Source of the DNA: Deltaproteobacteria bacterium
GTDB lineage: Bacteria; Myxococcota_A; Polyangia; GCA-2747355
Reading direction: 5' to 3'
DNA length: 64,000 nt
Assembly (NCBI GenBank): GCA_020633415.1
Contig: JACKDQ010000008.1
Span: 62,001-126,000 of the forward strand
The notes under the pieces were generated by a model. It made no database searches. It saw only the letters and a program-made list of their open reading frames with translations, and had not been told where the DNA came from. This document shows positions 62,531 to 64,000 of the stretch, piece after piece (the first letter of the stretch is position 1; each line of letters starts with the position of its first letter). The position numbers were made by a program, and so were the translations under genes.

Positions 62531-63079
62531 CTAGCGCGCGTTGTCGTGGGGAGCGCGCGTGCCGAGCGCGATGATTTGCGGTTTCCCGGTCAGTCGAAGT
62601 CGGACGTGGTAGCGGTTGCAGACGTCGATCGATAGCTCGCCGCGTGGTTCGATCAGCTGTGCCGCAGCGACCCAGCGGCATGGACAGCAGATGCGAGTGA
62701 ACGAGCGCGACACGCTCGCGAGATCGGGGATTCGTTTGCGCAGATCGAGCTTGCCACGCAGTTTGCCGTCGAAGTCGTAGACCGCGATCCGCCCGAGCGC
62801 GTTACAGCCATCGCCGTAGCCGCCGAGGAAAACGACGCGTCTGTGTCTTGCTGAGATGCGGATCGTCGTCGGGATCTGCTCGATCTTCGGCCAACGCTTA
62901 GGTTGGCCGTTGTTGTGGCGCAACGTGATCGCCCGGATTTTCCAGTTGGCGGTTTCGACGGTCAACGTGACTTGCTTGGCTGCATCGGTGACCGTCCAGC
63001 TTGCTGGCGGTGGGGCGGGCTTGAAGCCCAGCGCTTGAGGTGGCAGCAGCAGACTGATCAGCAGCGTAATCTTGCGCAT
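62531..63079 (-). CDS. Exported protein of unknown function
   Basis: This encodes 182 aa with a short signal peptide (MRKITLLISLLLPPQALG). The mature part is beta-rich, with VVFLGGYGDGCNALGRIAVYDFDGKL and a CCPC motif in FTRICCPCRWV. No family is recognised. It lies 186 bp upstream of the diheme gene on the same strand. Confidence 0.65.
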   Translation of the reverse strand: MRKITLLISLLLPPQALGFKPAPPPASWTVTDAAKQVTLTVETANWKIRAITLRHNNGQPKRWPKIEQIPTTIRISARHRRVVFLGGYGDGCNALGRIAVYDFDGKLRGKLDLRKRIPDLASVSRSFTRICCPCRWVAAAQLIEPRGELSIDVCNRYHVRLRLTGKPQIIALGTRAPHDNAR

Positions 63080-63204
63080 TGCCAGAGCATAGGTGTTACC
63101 GCACGGTCGCTCAACGCTCGGCTACCCGAGATGTGCCCCTGGCAAATGCCTAGCTTGCCGTCGCAAAAGCCCGTTTTTTCGGCCCGCTGGGGCGAGATTA
63201 GGTC

Positions 63205-63549
63205 GTGCGGAGTCGGTTTGCGTCGGTCATAATCAGCGTAAGGGCAACAGCATGGAGCAGGGCCTTGCCAGGGCAAGACGCTGTAAAGACTAGGACTTTC
63301 GTCTGCGAACGCGACGGGGGCCAGGTCTTCTGGGAGATCAGCTGGGTCGGCTGTGAAGTCGAGGTTGCGACCGGCGATGTGAACACCGAAGGCGTCGTCG
63401 AGCAGTCGTTTTTTGTCTCCCCGACGGCGGCCCAAGCCTATGTTTACGCTCAGATCCGCGCGATCACCGCGGCGGGCTGGATTCGTCGCTTGCGCCCGAT
63501 GCCACCGATCGATGACGAGTGGCCGGGCTCCTCGGTCGGTGCGCGCTGA
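63205..63549 (+). CDS. WGR-like small protein
   Basis: The frame spans 114 codons from ATG 63205, but TTG 63265 with AGCAGGG before it is an alternative. From residue 27 the pattern RTFVCERDGGQVFWEISW...G...T.G....SFFVSPTAAQAYVYAQI....GW fits the small WGR fold found with poly(ADP-ribose) polymerases and many bacterial proteins, though the WGR triplet itself is replaced. It may bind nucleic acid (family inference). Confidence 0.5.
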   Translation: MRSRFASVIISVRATAWSRALPGQDAVKTRTFVCERDGGQVFWEISWVGCEVEVATGDVNTEGVVEQSFFVSPTAAQAYVYAQIRAITAAGWIRRLRPMPPIDDEWPGSSVGAR

Positions 63550-63588
63550 ACCATGGCGATGTGTCGCCGAATCGGCTAGGCTGCGTTC

Positions 63589-64000
63589 ATGAGGCGGTCA
63601 TCTTCGCTCTGCAGTTTGCTGCTCGTCGTAGGTTTGACGTTGCTGCTGATCCCCGAGCGCGCGGAAGCCGATCCGGGCTTCATCCAATTGGTGCGCCAAG
63701 TGCGCAACGCGATCCAATCACGAAACGCCCGGGCGGGCGGCTTTGCTGCACGCGAGGCGCAAAAGCAGTTCCGCCAACAGTTGCGCACGGTGATGCGTGA
63801 GCTCAACACCAAGACCAAGAGCTTGTTGCTCAAAGGGCGCCTTGCGCTCTATGACTTTCGCGATAATCGACTGGTAAAACTCGAATCGGCGATCAAGACC
63901 CAGCTCCAGCGGCTCCAGAGTATCCGCTTGCGGCGTCTTTCGGCGGGCTATGCGACCCAGCAAGGGTTGATGGACCGCAATCGTCAGCTGCAGGAGGGGC
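63589..64000 (+). CDS. Exported helical protein, 5' part only (runs off the window)
   Basis: ATG 63589 opens a frame that stays open to the window end (137 codons). The signal peptide is clear (SLLLVVGLTLLLIPERAEA). The mature region is rich in Arg, Gln and Leu, with heptad-like repeats (LRTVMRELNTKTKSLLLKG), so a helical coiled coil is likely. No family is recognised. Confidence 0.6.
   Translation, partial: MRRSSSLCSLLLVVGLTLLLIPERAEADPGFIQLVRQVRNAIQSRNARAGGFAAREAQKQFRQQLRTVMRELNTKTKSLLLKGRLALYDFRDNRLVKLESAIKTQLQRLQSIRLRRLSAGYATQQGLMDRNRQLQEG

Overview
This is a GC-rich window from a Gram-negative, didermic bacterium. The content looks like Myxococcota or a related deltaproteobacterial lineage. 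The reasons are the many exported lipoproteins with Asp/Ser/Ala/Pro-rich linkers behind the lipobox, the Cys-rich repeat lipoprotein, the membrane-anchored Ser/Thr kinases (one fused to a STAND ATPase and WD40 repeats), the beta-propeller lipoproteins with WG...DVYAVG repeats, and the FadL-like and beta-barrel outer-membrane proteins. This placement is inference from gene content; no rRNA or other phylogenetic marker was used.

Layout. 1-5.7 kb: cell-envelope genes (TPR protein, two lipoproteins, a LolC/E-type permease, a beta-barrel protein). 5.7-8.4 kb: minus-strand Nudix, flavin-reductase-like and exported PPK2-like genes. 8.5-13.1 kb: a receptor-like kinase with an extracytoplasmic PhnD-like domain, a MocA-like nucleotidyltransferase, an HtrA protease and a ribosome-hibernation-type factor. 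13.1-26.7 kb is the metabolic core: a biotin-dependent acyl-CoA carboxylase pair (probably methylcrotonyl-CoA carboxylase) diverges from a translationally coupled hcrCAB operon for 4-hydroxybenzoyl-CoA reductase plus a LeuA-family enzyme. Convergent to that lie a DHOD-like flavoprotein and a full-length pyruvate:ferredoxin oxidoreductase. 26.7-32.2 kb: one giant kinase/STAND/WD40 gene. 32.4-36.3 kb: BolA, HMA lipoprotein, CDGSH protein, glycosyltransferase, propeller lipoprotein, CrcB.

36.3-40.1 kb: a minus-strand operon of methyltransferase, TraB-family protein, monoheme lipoprotein and diheme-cytochrome/beta-barrel fusion. 40.2-46.1 kb: VanZ-like, Ca/Na antiporter, unknown exported protein, then TatD, TcdA and a B12-binding radical SAM gene. 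46.1-54 kb: Cys-rich lipoprotein, a coupled lipoprotein/FadL/FadL operon, and a radical SAM gene. 54.3-58 kb: two large lipoproteins and MgtC. At 58.1 kb sits a selenocysteine tRNA whose 3' end is partly repeated 100 bp downstream, followed by an AT-rich patch that runs into a PilZ gene. 60-64 kb: a frame-disrupted gene, a diheme lipoprotein, and small or partial exported genes.

How it fits together: the HCR operon, PFOR and MocA-like protein suggest ferredoxin-dependent anaerobic aromatic metabolism (inference). The rest is mostly envelope and signalling. The most unusual items are the kinase-PhnD fusion, the exported PPK2-like protein, the cytochrome-barrel fusion, and the selC repeat with its AT-rich island.
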